Of a stretch of 64,000 nucleotides of DNA, positions 54,387 to 62,836 are shown in pieces. Origin of the DNA: G965203045 sp965203045. Its GTDB lineage: Bacteria > Pseudomonadota > Gammaproteobacteria > PS1 > Pseudothioglobaceae. The first letter of the stretch is position 1. Every line of letters begins with the position of its first letter. Both the position numbers and the translations under genes were made by a program. The notes beneath the pieces are model-generated. The model was not told the DNA's origin. It worked only from the letters and a program-made list of their open reading frames with translations, and made no database searches. The stretch spans positions 124,001 through 188,000 of the forward strand of contig OZ241850.1 in NCBI GenBank assembly GCA_965203045.1, in the 5' to 3' direction.

Positions 54387-54986
54387 ATGGCGATAACTAA
54401 TTTTTATAAACAAGCAACATTTGAACTAAGTAGTCCTGATTTAATGCACTCGCCAGCAGATAATGGCTATGAGGTGGCATTTGCTGGACGTTCAAACGTT
54501 GGCAAATCAAGCACAATTAATGCCATTACTTCACAAAAGAAATTAGCGAATATCAGTAAAACACCAGGTAGCACCCAGCATTTAGTCTATTTTAGTTTAG
54601 CTAATAATCGTCGCTTGGTAGATTTGCCGGGTTATGGTTTTGCAAAAGCGACACTGATGCTAAAAAAAAGCTGGCAAGCTAATATGAATGCTTATTTTGC
54701 CGAACGCAAAAGCTTAGTGGGTTTGATACTGGTAATGGATATTCGCCATCCCCTTACCAAGTTTGATAGACAAATGCTAAATTGGTCCATAAAGTGCAAA
54801 TTAAAAACTCATATTTTACTAAATAAAGCCGACAAAATCAGTAAAAATCAAGCCATCAATACTCAATTTGCAGTGGCTCGGGAATTAAAAAAATTTAGTA
54901 AAATTAGCCTACAAATTTTCTCTGCTTTAAAAAAACAAAATTTAATCCAAGTCCACCAAGCGCTTGATAAAATGTTAAAGATTTAA
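54387..54986 (+). CDS. engB: Ribosome biogenesis GTPase EngB (YihA/YsxC)
   Basis: Essential GTPase of 50S assembly. 199 aa. G1 AGRSNVGKSSTIN near 31-43, G3 DLPGYGFAKA near 77-86, NKADKI near 145. Its TAA and that of the opposing hydroxylase gene are read from the same TTAA palindrome (54983-54986). Divergent from the cytochrome gene with a 50-nt gap. Confidence 0.97.
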   Translation: MAITNFYKQATFELSSPDLMHSPADNGYEVAFAGRSNVGKSSTINAITSQKKLANISKTPGSTQHLVYFSLANNRRLVDLPGYGFAKATLMLKKSWQANMNAYFAERKSLVGLILVMDIRHPLTKFDRQMLNWSIKCKLKTHILLNKADKISKNQAINTQFAVARELKKFSKISLQIFSALKKQNLIQVHQALDKMLKI

Positions 54987-56131
54987 AAACCAAGCCCGTC
55001 CCACTGGATGAGTTTTTTCTTAATCTTGGTTTGCTTATCAAGAGTATTTATACCTAAACCAATGAGGTAATTTAGCGGACTGAAATTTATTTTGTTAATA
55101 CAATAAAAAGCGCTCATAACAAAAGAGGTAAGTCTATTTTTACCTAGTCGCATCATTTGATATTGTTGCAAAATACGTCTATTGCCAACTGACTTATGCT
55201 GTTTTTGCCCTGCTACTAATACCGCCACTAAAGCGCTAACATCAACAAAACCTAAATTAACGCCTAAACCGGCAAGAGGGTGAATACTATGGGCAGCATC
55301 ACCTATTAGAGCTAAATTTTCCTTAGCATAACAACTAGAATTTTTTTGTTTTAAAACAAATGCTTGTGGAGTGTTTAACAATTCAAACCTGTCTAGATAA
55401 TAATTGCTGACTTGGGCTAGTCGGGTGGGAAGTTCATCAGGCTTAGATAACAATTCTTCTGCAATAATACTATCACAAGACCAAACAATAGAAAATGTAT
55501 CATCATTAATAGGCAAAATCGCCACAATACCATCTTTGTTAAACCACTGATATAAGCTTTGATTAAATGATTGTTTTGACTTAAATAAAGCAACAATTGC
55601 TTGTTGCTTATAATCAAATTGCTGCTGTGGTATATGGGCTAATTTTGCCAGTTTAGAATTTAGCCCATCAGCGCCGATGACCAAATTAGTTTCTATAACT
55701 TTATCATCTAAATATAGTTGATAAGTACTAGCTTTTTTAGTAATATCAACAAGACTATTAGATAGATAATCAATATTTTGTTGTAATAGTTGCTGACGCA
55801 ACCAAAATTGAAGCTTTTGATTTTCTACCATAAAACCAAGCGCTTCACCTTTGTTATCAAAACTAATTTGTGCATTATTTACATCATCCCAAACTCTAAT
55901 CTTTTTAAACACAAAAGTATCGCTAATATGTTGCCAAACATCAATTTGTTGCAGTAAATCAACCGAAGTTGGATTAATAGCACTAGTGCGACTATCAATT
56001 TTATTACTTGGTTTAATTTGTTTTGGACTGGGGTCAATCATAACAATACTATAACTAGTTTTTTTTCTCAACAAGCAAGCACACGCTTGACCCACCATGC
56101 CAGCACCGATAATTGCAATATCATATTTCAT
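54983..56131 (-). CDS. FAD-dependent hydroxylase, UbiH/UbiF/VisC family
   Basis: Flavin monooxygenase of ubiquinone ring hydroxylation. 382 aa. N-terminal FAD motif IAIIGAGMVGQACACLL (5-21), central DG motif VIGADGLNSKLAKLA near 166-180, and the family hallmark IGDAAHSIHPLAGLGVNLGF near 288-307. The family members (UbiH, UbiI, UbiF, UbiL) cannot be told apart by eye, so no symbol is given. pmbA lies 3 nt upstream on the same strand. Its stop is shared with engB. Confidence 0.88.
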   Translation of the reverse strand: MKYDIAIIGAGMVGQACACLLRKKTSYSIVMIDPSPKQIKPSNKIDSRTSAINPTSVDLLQQIDVWQHISDTFVFKKIRVWDDVNNAQISFDNKGEALGFMVENQKLQFWLRQQLLQQNIDYLSNSLVDITKKASTYQLYLDDKVIETNLVIGADGLNSKLAKLAHIPQQQFDYKQQAIVALFKSKQSFNQSLYQWFNKDGIVAILPINDDTFSIVWSCDSIIAEELLSKPDELPTRLAQVSNYYLDRFELLNTPQAFVLKQKNSSCYAKENLALIGDAAHSIHPLAGLGVNLGFVDVSALVAVLVAGQKQHKSVGNRRILQQYQMMRLGKNRLTSFVMSAFYCINKINFSPLNYLIGLGINTLDKQTKIKKKLIQWDGLGF

Positions 56132-56134
56132 AAA

Positions 56135-57442
56135 TCACCGCCCAGCTATACTCATTGTCTCAATTAAAGTAGAGCCAACTTTTATTTTATTACGCATATC
56201 AATATCATCGGCAATATCAATAATTTGGGCTAACATATTCTTTAAATTACCAGCAATAGTAATGCCAGAAATTGGATATTTAATCTGCCCATTTGCCACA
56301 AAAAACCCATTAGCGCCTTTGGAGTAATTACCAGTAGTTAAATTTACCCCCTGCCCCATTAAGTCAGTAATAATAACTCCGGTATGCATTTTCTGTATTA
56401 ATTGGGCTAAATTTTTACTTTTATAAGAATTAATATAACAATTACTAGTCCCGCCAGCACAAGCGGTGGTATCTAATTGCAATTGATTTGCGCTATATTG
56501 TCCCATTATGAAATTACTAACCTTACCATTTTTTATAAAAAATTGCTGCTGTTTCAATACTCCATCAGCATCATAGGCACTGGCTCCCAATACCGCTTTT
56601 TGCAATGGTTTTTCTACTAAACTTAACCAATTTGGAGCAATTGTTTTACCTATACTATTTAGTAAAAAAGAGGTTTTTTTATACTGATTAGCACCACTAA
56701 TTGCACTCATTAAATGCCTAAACAAACTACTAGCAACTTTGGAGATAAAAATAACTGGCAAAGTTTGCGATTTAATACAGCTAGAATTTAATTTCTCAAG
56801 CGCATTTTGAGCTGCATTTTTACCAATATTAGTTGCTGAATTTAAACCACTAAGCCCAATTGCACTGTGGTAGTCGTAACCAGTTTGCATCTCGGATTTA
56901 TCTTTATTGCTTGCAATGACATTACAAGCAAGGCTATGTTTAGAATAAGTACTCGCTAAATTGAGACCCCAAGAATTAGCATAAAAAGCCTCAATGTTGC
57001 TTGCTTGATAATGCGCACCTTCTGAATTACGAATACCTGTTTGTGCCAATGCTACCTCTTCTGTAGATTTAGTAATATCAACCATTTGGCCAATATCTGG
57101 CATTTGTGCTTGATATAGTTCTAAATCAGGCGCCTGCCATGCTAATCTGTCTTTAGGGGCAAGACCAGCAAATGGGTCAGGCTCGGTGTATTTAGCAATA
57201 TCAATAGCAGCATTAACTAGACTTTTAATACCAACCTCACTAGTATCAGCGCCGCTGGCATGTCCTACTTGTTGCCCGTTATAAACACTAATACTTAGAT
57301 TTTTTTCTAATTGTTGTTGCAAAGACTCCACCTTGCCTAAACGTACACTAGCACTACTACCATTTATAATACTAAAACTAATCTCATAAGCACTAAGACG
57401 GTGTTTTGTTAATAAATCAACGCTGTGACTGATAATGTCCAT
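56135..57442 (-). CDS. pmbA: Metalloprotease-related protein PmbA/TldE
   Basis: Non-metal subunit of the TldD/TldE protease heterodimer involved in peptide maturation and degradation. 435 aa, normal. Blocks: QQVGHASGADTSEVGIKSLV near 58-77, DPFAGLAPKDRL near 95, and C-terminal GQGVNLTTGNYSKGANGFFVANGQ (near 365-390, in parts), which is diagnostic. tldD is not in the window. The start shares one base with corC. Confidence 0.95.
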   Translation of the reverse strand: MDIISHSVDLLTKHRLSAYEISFSIINGSSASVRLGKVESLQQQLEKNLSISVYNGQQVGHASGADTSEVGIKSLVNAAIDIAKYTEPDPFAGLAPKDRLAWQAPDLELYQAQMPDIGQMVDITKSTEEVALAQTGIRNSEGAHYQASNIEAFYANSWGLNLASTYSKHSLACNVIASNKDKSEMQTGYDYHSAIGLSGLNSATNIGKNAAQNALEKLNSSCIKSQTLPVIFISKVASSLFRHLMSAISGANQYKKTSFLLNSIGKTIAPNWLSLVEKPLQKAVLGASAYDADGVLKQQQFFIKNGKVSNFIMGQYSANQLQLDTTACAGGTSNCYINSYKSKNLAQLIQKMHTGVIITDLMGQGVNLTTGNYSKGANGFFVANGQIKYPISGITIAGNLKNMLAQIIDIADDIDMRNKIKVGSTLIETMSIAGR

Positions 57443-58269
57443 TAATTTTTATTTAAAGCAGGCTTATTTTTATGCTTGCTTACTTCTAATAATTGCAAAC
57501 GTCGCTGGCTGCTTTTTAGCACTTTAAAATGCAAACCGCCAAGTGTAATGGTATCTAATTGTTTTGGCATTTGTTCAAAGCCTTTTAATACTACGCCAGA
57601 GATAGTATTAGCATCAGTAATTGCAAATTTAGTATTAAAAAAAGCATTAAATTCATCTAAAGGAGTATTAGCACGCACTAAGTAACGTCCATCGCCATGG
57701 TCAATAATATTATCTTGTTCAAAATCATGTTCATCTTCAATCTCACCCACAATTTGTTCAATTACATCTTCAATGGTAATCAACCCAACAATATTTTTAT
57801 ACTCATCAACTGCCAAAACCATATGACTTTTATTGATTTGAAAATCTTTTAATACCGATTCTAATGGCTTGCTAGTAGGTACTAACACTGGCGGACGTAA
57901 ATATTCTTTAATATTAATAGTAATATTGGGTTTTTGAATAAAATGGTGCAGAATATCCTTAGCAAGTAGCAAACCAATAAACTCATCTTGGTCAAAAACT
58001 GGAAACCTTGAGTGTGCCGAATTAGAGATTACATCTAACACCTCTTCAACTTTCATATCTAGTTTTATCTCTACCATTTTGCTACGCGGGGTAATAATAT
58101 CCCCCACCTGCATATTAGCGATTTGAATAACACTATTGATAAGGGCATAGCTATGCTGACTAATGATATTTTGCCCAGTAGCGCTGGCTAAAATTTGATT
58201 AAAATCTTCTTGTGTGTTAATTAGTTTTTTAACTAACTTATATTTAATAGCCAACCAATAGCTAGACAT
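57442..58269 (-). CDS. corC: CorC/HlyC-family CBS-domain protein
   Basis: Cytosolic protein with two CBS domains (about 60-115 and 120-175: VGDIITPRSKMVEI, SRFPVFDQ, LVPTSKPLESVLKDFQ, GLITIEDVIEQIVGEIEDEHD) and a C-terminal CorC_HlyC domain (about 190-265). In E. coli linked with cobalt/magnesium efflux by CorA. 275 aa, without the membrane DUF21 domain. Overlaps argG by 8 nt and pmbA by one. The common neighbours ybeY and lnt are missing. Confidence 0.9.
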   Translation of the reverse strand: MSSYWLAIKYKLVKKLINTQEDFNQILASATGQNIISQHSYALINSVIQIANMQVGDIITPRSKMVEIKLDMKVEEVLDVISNSAHSRFPVFDQDEFIGLLLAKDILHHFIQKPNITINIKEYLRPPVLVPTSKPLESVLKDFQINKSHMVLAVDEYKNIVGLITIEDVIEQIVGEIEDEHDFEQDNIIDHGDGRYLVRANTPLDEFNAFFNTKFAITDANTISGVVLKGFEQMPKQLDTITLGGLHFKVLKSSQRRLQLLEVSKHKNKPALNKN

Positions 58270-59464
58270 TTGTTTGTTTTAACTTTAATCTTAGCGCATT
58301 AAGACTAATAAAACCCTGCGCATCTTTTTGATTATACGCACCATAGTCTTGCTCAAAAGTAGCAATATTTTTATCAAACAAACTATCGCTGGCAGATTTA
58401 CGGCCAACAACAAATACATTGCCCTTATAAAGTTTTAACCGCACTATGCCATTTACACTTTGCTGAGTAACATCAATTACAGCTTGAAGGGCAAGACGCT
58501 CAGGCGCAAACCAAAATCCATTATAAATCAGTGTTGCATACTTTGGCATTAGCTCATCTTTTAGATGTGATACTTCACGGTCAAGCGTTAATGATTCCAT
58601 AGCGCGATGAGCTTTTAACATTAGTGTGCCTGCTGGAGTTTCATAGCAACCACGCGACTTCATGCCTACAAACCGATTTTCCACAATATCTGCTCTGCCA
58701 ATACCGTGTTTAGCAGCTATTGTGTTTAAATTTTGTATAATTTTAGCAGGAGTATAATTAACGCCATTAATTGCTACAATATCACCATATTTAAAATTAA
58801 GTTCCAAATACTCTGCCACATCTGGGGCCTGCTCAGGACTACTAGTAAGACGCCACATTTGCTCACTAGGTTCGCAATATGGGTCTTCCAACTCACCGCC
58901 TTCATAAGAGATATGTAGTAAATTAGCATCCATTGAATAAGGAGATTTATTTTTTTGTTGCTGATAATCTATTTCAATATTATGCTTTTTAGCATACTCT
59001 AATAAGTTCTGTCTAGATGATAAATTCCACTCTCGCCACGGAGCAATCACTTTAATATTAGCATCTATTGCATAAGCGCTAAGTTCGAAACGCACTTGGT
59101 CATTACCTTTACCAGTTGCTCCATGAGCAATAGCATCAGCGCCAACCTGATTAGCAATTTCAACCATTCTTTTGGCAATTAGCGGCCTTGCAATTGCGGT
59201 GCCAAGCAAGTATTCACCCTCGTAAATAGCATTTGCTCTAAACATTGGATATACAAAGTCTTTGGCGAATGTTTCAGTTAAATCCTCAATATAAATTTGC
59301 TTAACGCCCATTGCTTGAGCTTTTTTACGCGCTGGTGTCAATTCCTCGCCTTGGCCAATATCGGCAGTAAAAGTAATAACTTCAGCTTGATACTGGTCTT
59401 GTAAATATTTAATAATAATGCTGGTATCTAAACCGCCAGAGTAGGCTAGAACAATTTTTTTCAT
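58262..59464 (-). CDS. argG: Argininosuccinate synthase
   Basis: Joins citrulline and aspartate using ATP in arginine synthesis. 400 aa from the ATG at 59464 (MKKIVLAYSGGLDTS); an in-frame TTG two codons earlier is less likely. PP-loop AYSGGLDTSI near 8-17, IAHGATGKGNDQVRFE near 113-128 and substrate block SYEGGELEDP near 183-192. Short form typical of most bacteria. argH not adjacent. Confidence 0.98.
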   Translation of the reverse strand: MKKIVLAYSGGLDTSIIIKYLQDQYQAEVITFTADIGQGEELTPARKKAQAMGVKQIYIEDLTETFAKDFVYPMFRANAIYEGEYLLGTAIARPLIAKRMVEIANQVGADAIAHGATGKGNDQVRFELSAYAIDANIKVIAPWREWNLSSRQNLLEYAKKHNIEIDYQQQKNKSPYSMDANLLHISYEGGELEDPYCEPSEQMWRLTSSPEQAPDVAEYLELNFKYGDIVAINGVNYTPAKIIQNLNTIAAKHGIGRADIVENRFVGMKSRGCYETPAGTLMLKAHRAMESLTLDREVSHLKDELMPKYATLIYNGFWFAPERLALQAVIDVTQQSVNGIVRLKLYKGNVFVVGRKSASDSLFDKNIATFEQDYGAYNQKDAQGFISLNALRLKLKQTNV

Positions 59465-59529
59465 TGGCAATAAATAAATATTTGTATAGCTAAAATATTG
59501 GCTAGCGCCTTAACTTTTATCATTAGTAT

Positions 59530-60414
59530 TTAAAAGGGGTTATTTAATAAGTATTTATATGAAGCATTGGCACGTTTATTGTCGCTCTTAGTAGCATCTT
59601 TTGCCCATTTAAGCGCTAAATTATAATTTTTAGCCACACCTTCGCCATGATAATACATCAGCGCCAAACTAATTTTAGACTCTAGAAAACCTAATTTAGC
59701 TGATTTTTGCCACCAATAGAATGCCTTTACCTTATCTTGAGGCGCTAATTCTCCAGTATAATAAAACATTGCCAGACTATATTGAGCAAAAGTATTATTT
59801 TGCTTAGCTGATTTAATAAGTGTTTGAATAATATGGTCATTTTTTTGCTTAGTAATTGCAATATTATCAATATCGGAAATCTTATTTGATTTATGTTGGC
59901 TTGTGCTGGTAATTTTATTTTTATACAAAGCATAAGTATTGGTAGTAGGTTTGACTAGTGTTGTATTCTGATTTTTTAGTAATTCACTCAAACGATATTG
60001 GGCATAATCATTACCACTTTTAGCCGTCTGTTGATACCAATGTTGCGCTTTTTTTATATCTTTAGTAGTGCCTAAGCCTTGTTCATACATTTTGGCTATG
60101 TTTAATTGCGCTGAAGCATAACCAGCCTTTGCTACTTGCATATACCAATAAAACGCTAACATATAATCTTGTTCAATATCAATACCATTGTAATAAATAT
60201 TACCCAGACTAAATTGAGCGCGCGCATTTCCTTTTTTAGCGCTTTTAGTAAGTTCAATTATTAAATCTGGGTTAATGTGGGTTTGCTTAGAGATATTATT
60301 GACTTTTTTAATATGTCTATTATCGACTTTGGGTTCTAAAATTTGCAAATCAATAGCTATAACATTTAAGATTAAAAAACTAAACCCAAACAGAGCAATA
60401 TTTTTAATATACAT
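59530..60414 (-). CDS. Exported Sel1-repeat (TPR-like) protein
   Basis: 294 aa from the ATG at 60414; an upstream in-frame TTG at 60432 is possible but AGGAG stands too close to it. A hydrophobic N-terminal stretch (about 4-20) suggests export or a membrane anchor. Five or so Sel1-like repeats of about 36 aa are seen as ARAQFSLGNIYYNG, ASAQLNIAKMYEQGLG, DYAQYRLSELL, TFAQYSLAMFYYTG and LESKISLALMYYHGEG, with a non-repeat spacer near 150-195. Such proteins mediate protein contacts; no partner is evident. Confidence 0.85.
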   Translation of the reverse strand: MYIKNIALFGFSFLILNVIAIDLQILEPKVDNRHIKKVNNISKQTHINPDLIIELTKSAKKGNARAQFSLGNIYYNGIDIEQDYMLAFYWYMQVAKAGYASAQLNIAKMYEQGLGTTKDIKKAQHWYQQTAKSGNDYAQYRLSELLKNQNTTLVKPTTNTYALYKNKITSTSQHKSNKISDIDNIAITKQKNDHIIQTLIKSAKQNNTFAQYSLAMFYYTGELAPQDKVKAFYWWQKSAKLGFLESKISLALMYYHGEGVAKNYNLALKWAKDATKSDNKRANASYKYLLNNPF

Positions 60415-60471
60415 AGTTAAAAGTGTATTCAAACTCCTGATTTTACCTAAATCAATACTTAAATAATAATT

Positions 60472-61428
60472 TTATACAAAATTAGAAGTTGCGCTTAAAT
60501 CATTTAATTCTAAACTACCAACTAGGTCTGCTATTTGGTTAATATTGTGCTTAGCTAAATAGTCACTAATACCCTGATTGATAGATTTACAAATTAAAGG
60601 GTCATAAAAAAGAGCGGTCCCTATGCCAACAGCACTAGCACCTGCTATTAAAAACTCCAAAGCATCATTAGTAGTAGTAATACCCCCTTGACCGATAATA
60701 GGTATATGATACTTTTTAGAAACTTGATAGACTTGATGGACTTTTAATAAAGCAATCGGTTTAATAGCAGGGCCCGACAAGCCGCCCTGATTATTGCCAA
60801 TAATGGGTTTTCTTTTTTTGGTATCTATTGCCATTCCCATTAAAGTATTTATTACCGCTAGACTATCGCTACCAGCTTCAATACAACGTCTTGCCGAATT
60901 AGCAATATCGGTTTGATTAGGTGAGAGTTTGGTAATAATGGGCTTAGCAGTATTTTTACGACAAATATCAACTACGCGGGCAGACATATCAGGGTCATTA
61001 CCAAAAGCAACACCACCTTGCTTGATATTAGGACAAGAAATATTAATCTCAATAGCATCAATATCAGTATTATCAAAACGTTTGGTTATCTCACCATATT
61101 CCTCAACACTAGAACCAGATATATTAATAATAAATCTAGTTTGGTCAAAAGGTAATGTGGGCAGAATATTCTTAATAACCTTATTAGTACCGGGATTTTG
61201 CAAACCAATAGCATTGAGCAAACCATCAGGCGTTTCAGCAAGACGATGAGAGGGGTTGCCTAATCTGGGTTTTAAAGTAGTGCCTTTTAAACAGACCGCA
61301 CCAACATCGGTATTAGAAAATCCGACAACTCTAGTGTATTCATTACCAAAACCAACACAACCTGAGAGCAATACCAGTGGTGAGTTAAAACTTAAATTAC
61401 AAAATTGAGTGTGTAATTTTTTATCCAT
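60472..61428 (-). CDS. pyrD: Dihydroorotate dehydrogenase, class 1B-like catalytic subunit
   Basis: FMN enzyme oxidising dihydroorotate to orotate in pyrimidine synthesis. 318 aa. The active-site base is Cys in EINISCPNIKQGG near 130-142, marking class 1; length and PLVLLSGCVGFGNEY-type start fit class 1B (electron transfer to NAD through PyrK) rather than the quinone-linked class 2 usual in gammaproteobacteria, which uses Ser. FMN site GQGGITTTNDALEFLIAGASAVGIGT near 242-267. No pyrK lies in the window, so the acceptor is open. The start is 1 nt after the stop of the Mqo-like gene. Confidence 0.9.
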   Translation of the reverse strand: MDKKLHTQFCNLSFNSPLVLLSGCVGFGNEYTRVVGFSNTDVGAVCLKGTTLKPRLGNPSHRLAETPDGLLNAIGLQNPGTNKVIKNILPTLPFDQTRFIINISGSSVEEYGEITKRFDNTDIDAIEINISCPNIKQGGVAFGNDPDMSARVVDICRKNTAKPIITKLSPNQTDIANSARRCIEAGSDSLAVINTLMGMAIDTKKRKPIIGNNQGGLSGPAIKPIALLKVHQVYQVSKKYHIPIIGQGGITTTNDALEFLIAGASAVGIGTALFYDPLICKSINQGISDYLAKHNINQIADLVGSLELNDLSATSNFV

Positions 61429-62748
61429 TTAGCTGAGCGCTTTTACAAACTTATCTACATCAAAAGTTTTGCCTAAATAACTACAAATTTTTAAGGCATC
61501 TTTTTTAGCGTTAGCCAAACAAGTAGAAGCGCCGGGAGATGGAGTAATGTTAAAAATCAAGCCTTCATCGGTATTAATATGAGCCTCGCCCAAGGCTAAT
61601 TCTTCTTTATTTTTATCAATCACTTGTGGTCGCAAACCGCCAAAACCTTTAGCAAATTTTAAATCAGTCGGTTGTAATGAAGGAATAATTTTTTGCACTT
61701 GTTTGGCAAACAACCTACGACCCAAAATTGGCACTTCATATAGAAAGTTTTGTCCTATATAATTACGAATCTCGGACTCTTTTAATAGTTTAACAAAAGC
61801 TACCATAATATGCTTATCTAGTTCTAAAACTTTGAGATAATCTATATAAGTATTGTGTTTATAACGTTCAAGCTGAGGCAAAATCAGCGCGGTTGGCCCA
61901 AAACGGGTCTGATTAGGGGTATTAACATCAGGGTCACCATGAACCGCAGCAAAAGGCAATTTATCATTTTGTATAGTATAAACCTTACCATTTAGCGCCT
62001 CTTTGCCAAAATAAAAACTACCAGCCACCGATAGCAAACCAAAATGTTTACCATAACCTAATTGCTTGGCATAAGTAAGACTGTAAGCGCCACTAGCAAA
62101 AACCACAAATTTAGCATGAATTCTTTGTTTGCCTTGCTTGGTTTTAAAGTCAAGTTTATAGCCATCATCATAGCGGCTTAGTTTAATAAATTTGTAATGC
62201 AAATTCACTTCAAGCTTAGTATTAATAGCTCTGGCGTTATCAATAAAAGAATAACTTAGTGTGCCAAAATCTACTGCGCAAGCATCACTACTAACTCCCA
62301 TAGCAATGAGAGGCTCATTTCTATTTTTAGTAACATTAGGCTCCAGTTTAGCAATATCAGTTGTGGTTAATAATTGCATATAATTAAAATCATCTTTGAA
62401 CAACTGATAGCGAGTTTTTATTTTTGCTATCTCATCCTCACCGACTCCAAGTAGCATCTTGCTATGATGATAAATGATAGTATTGGCATTTTTTTGTCCA
62501 AGCGCATAACATTTAACTAAATCAGCAGCTTGCTTGACTTGAACTGCTTTTTCTAAAGTGTAATTAGTTTCAATGTCACCACAATGCAAGGTTTGAGAAT
62601 TGTATTTAGACTGTGAATTAACTTGAGCTATGCCATATTTATCAAACACTGCTATAGTTTTAATATCACTATATTTACTAAGCGTATAAACAAGCGCTGC
62701 ACCAGTTACACCAGCGCCAATAATAGCCACATCGTAATTTTTTTCCAT
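61429..62748 (-). CDS. FAD-dependent oxidoreductase, probable malate:quinone oxidoreductase
   Basis: 439 aa. N-terminal FAD-binding fold VAIIGAGVTGAALVYTLSKY near 7-26 and C-terminal FNITPSPGASTCLANAKKDA near 399-418, resembling the Mqo/L-2-hydroxyglutarate oxidase group. QTRFGPTALILPQLERY near 283 and GFGGLRPQVIDK near 368 favour Mqo. It would oxidise malate to oxaloacetate, passing electrons to quinone. It precedes pyrD by 1 nt. Substrate not certain. Confidence 0.7.
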   Translation of the reverse strand: MEKNYDVAIIGAGVTGAALVYTLSKYSDIKTIAVFDKYGIAQVNSQSKYNSQTLHCGDIETNYTLEKAVQVKQAADLVKCYALGQKNANTIIYHHSKMLLGVGEDEIAKIKTRYQLFKDDFNYMQLLTTTDIAKLEPNVTKNRNEPLIAMGVSSDACAVDFGTLSYSFIDNARAINTKLEVNLHYKFIKLSRYDDGYKLDFKTKQGKQRIHAKFVVFASGAYSLTYAKQLGYGKHFGLLSVAGSFYFGKEALNGKVYTIQNDKLPFAAVHGDPDVNTPNQTRFGPTALILPQLERYKHNTYIDYLKVLELDKHIMVAFVKLLKESEIRNYIGQNFLYEVPILGRRLFAKQVQKIIPSLQPTDLKFAKGFGGLRPQVIDKNKEELALGEAHINTDEGLIFNITPSPGASTCLANAKKDALKICSYLGKTFDVDKFVKALS

Positions 62749-62796
62749 AGTCTAATTTTACGGCAAATTTGGAATATTTATCAGTTATTTTAGTGG

Positions 62797-62802
62797 TATA
62801 AT
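62797..62802 (+). promoter_or_regulatory. Extended -10 promoter of transketolase
   Basis: TGGTATAAT, an extended -10 (TG-n-TATAAT), 34 nt before the tkt ATG and in the 88-nt divergent gap. No clear -35, as is common with extended -10 promoters. A TAGAGGT ribosome site follows before the start. Confidence 0.6.
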
Positions 62803-62836
62803 TGCTTGCATTTTTACTATTTTTTTAGAGGTAATT

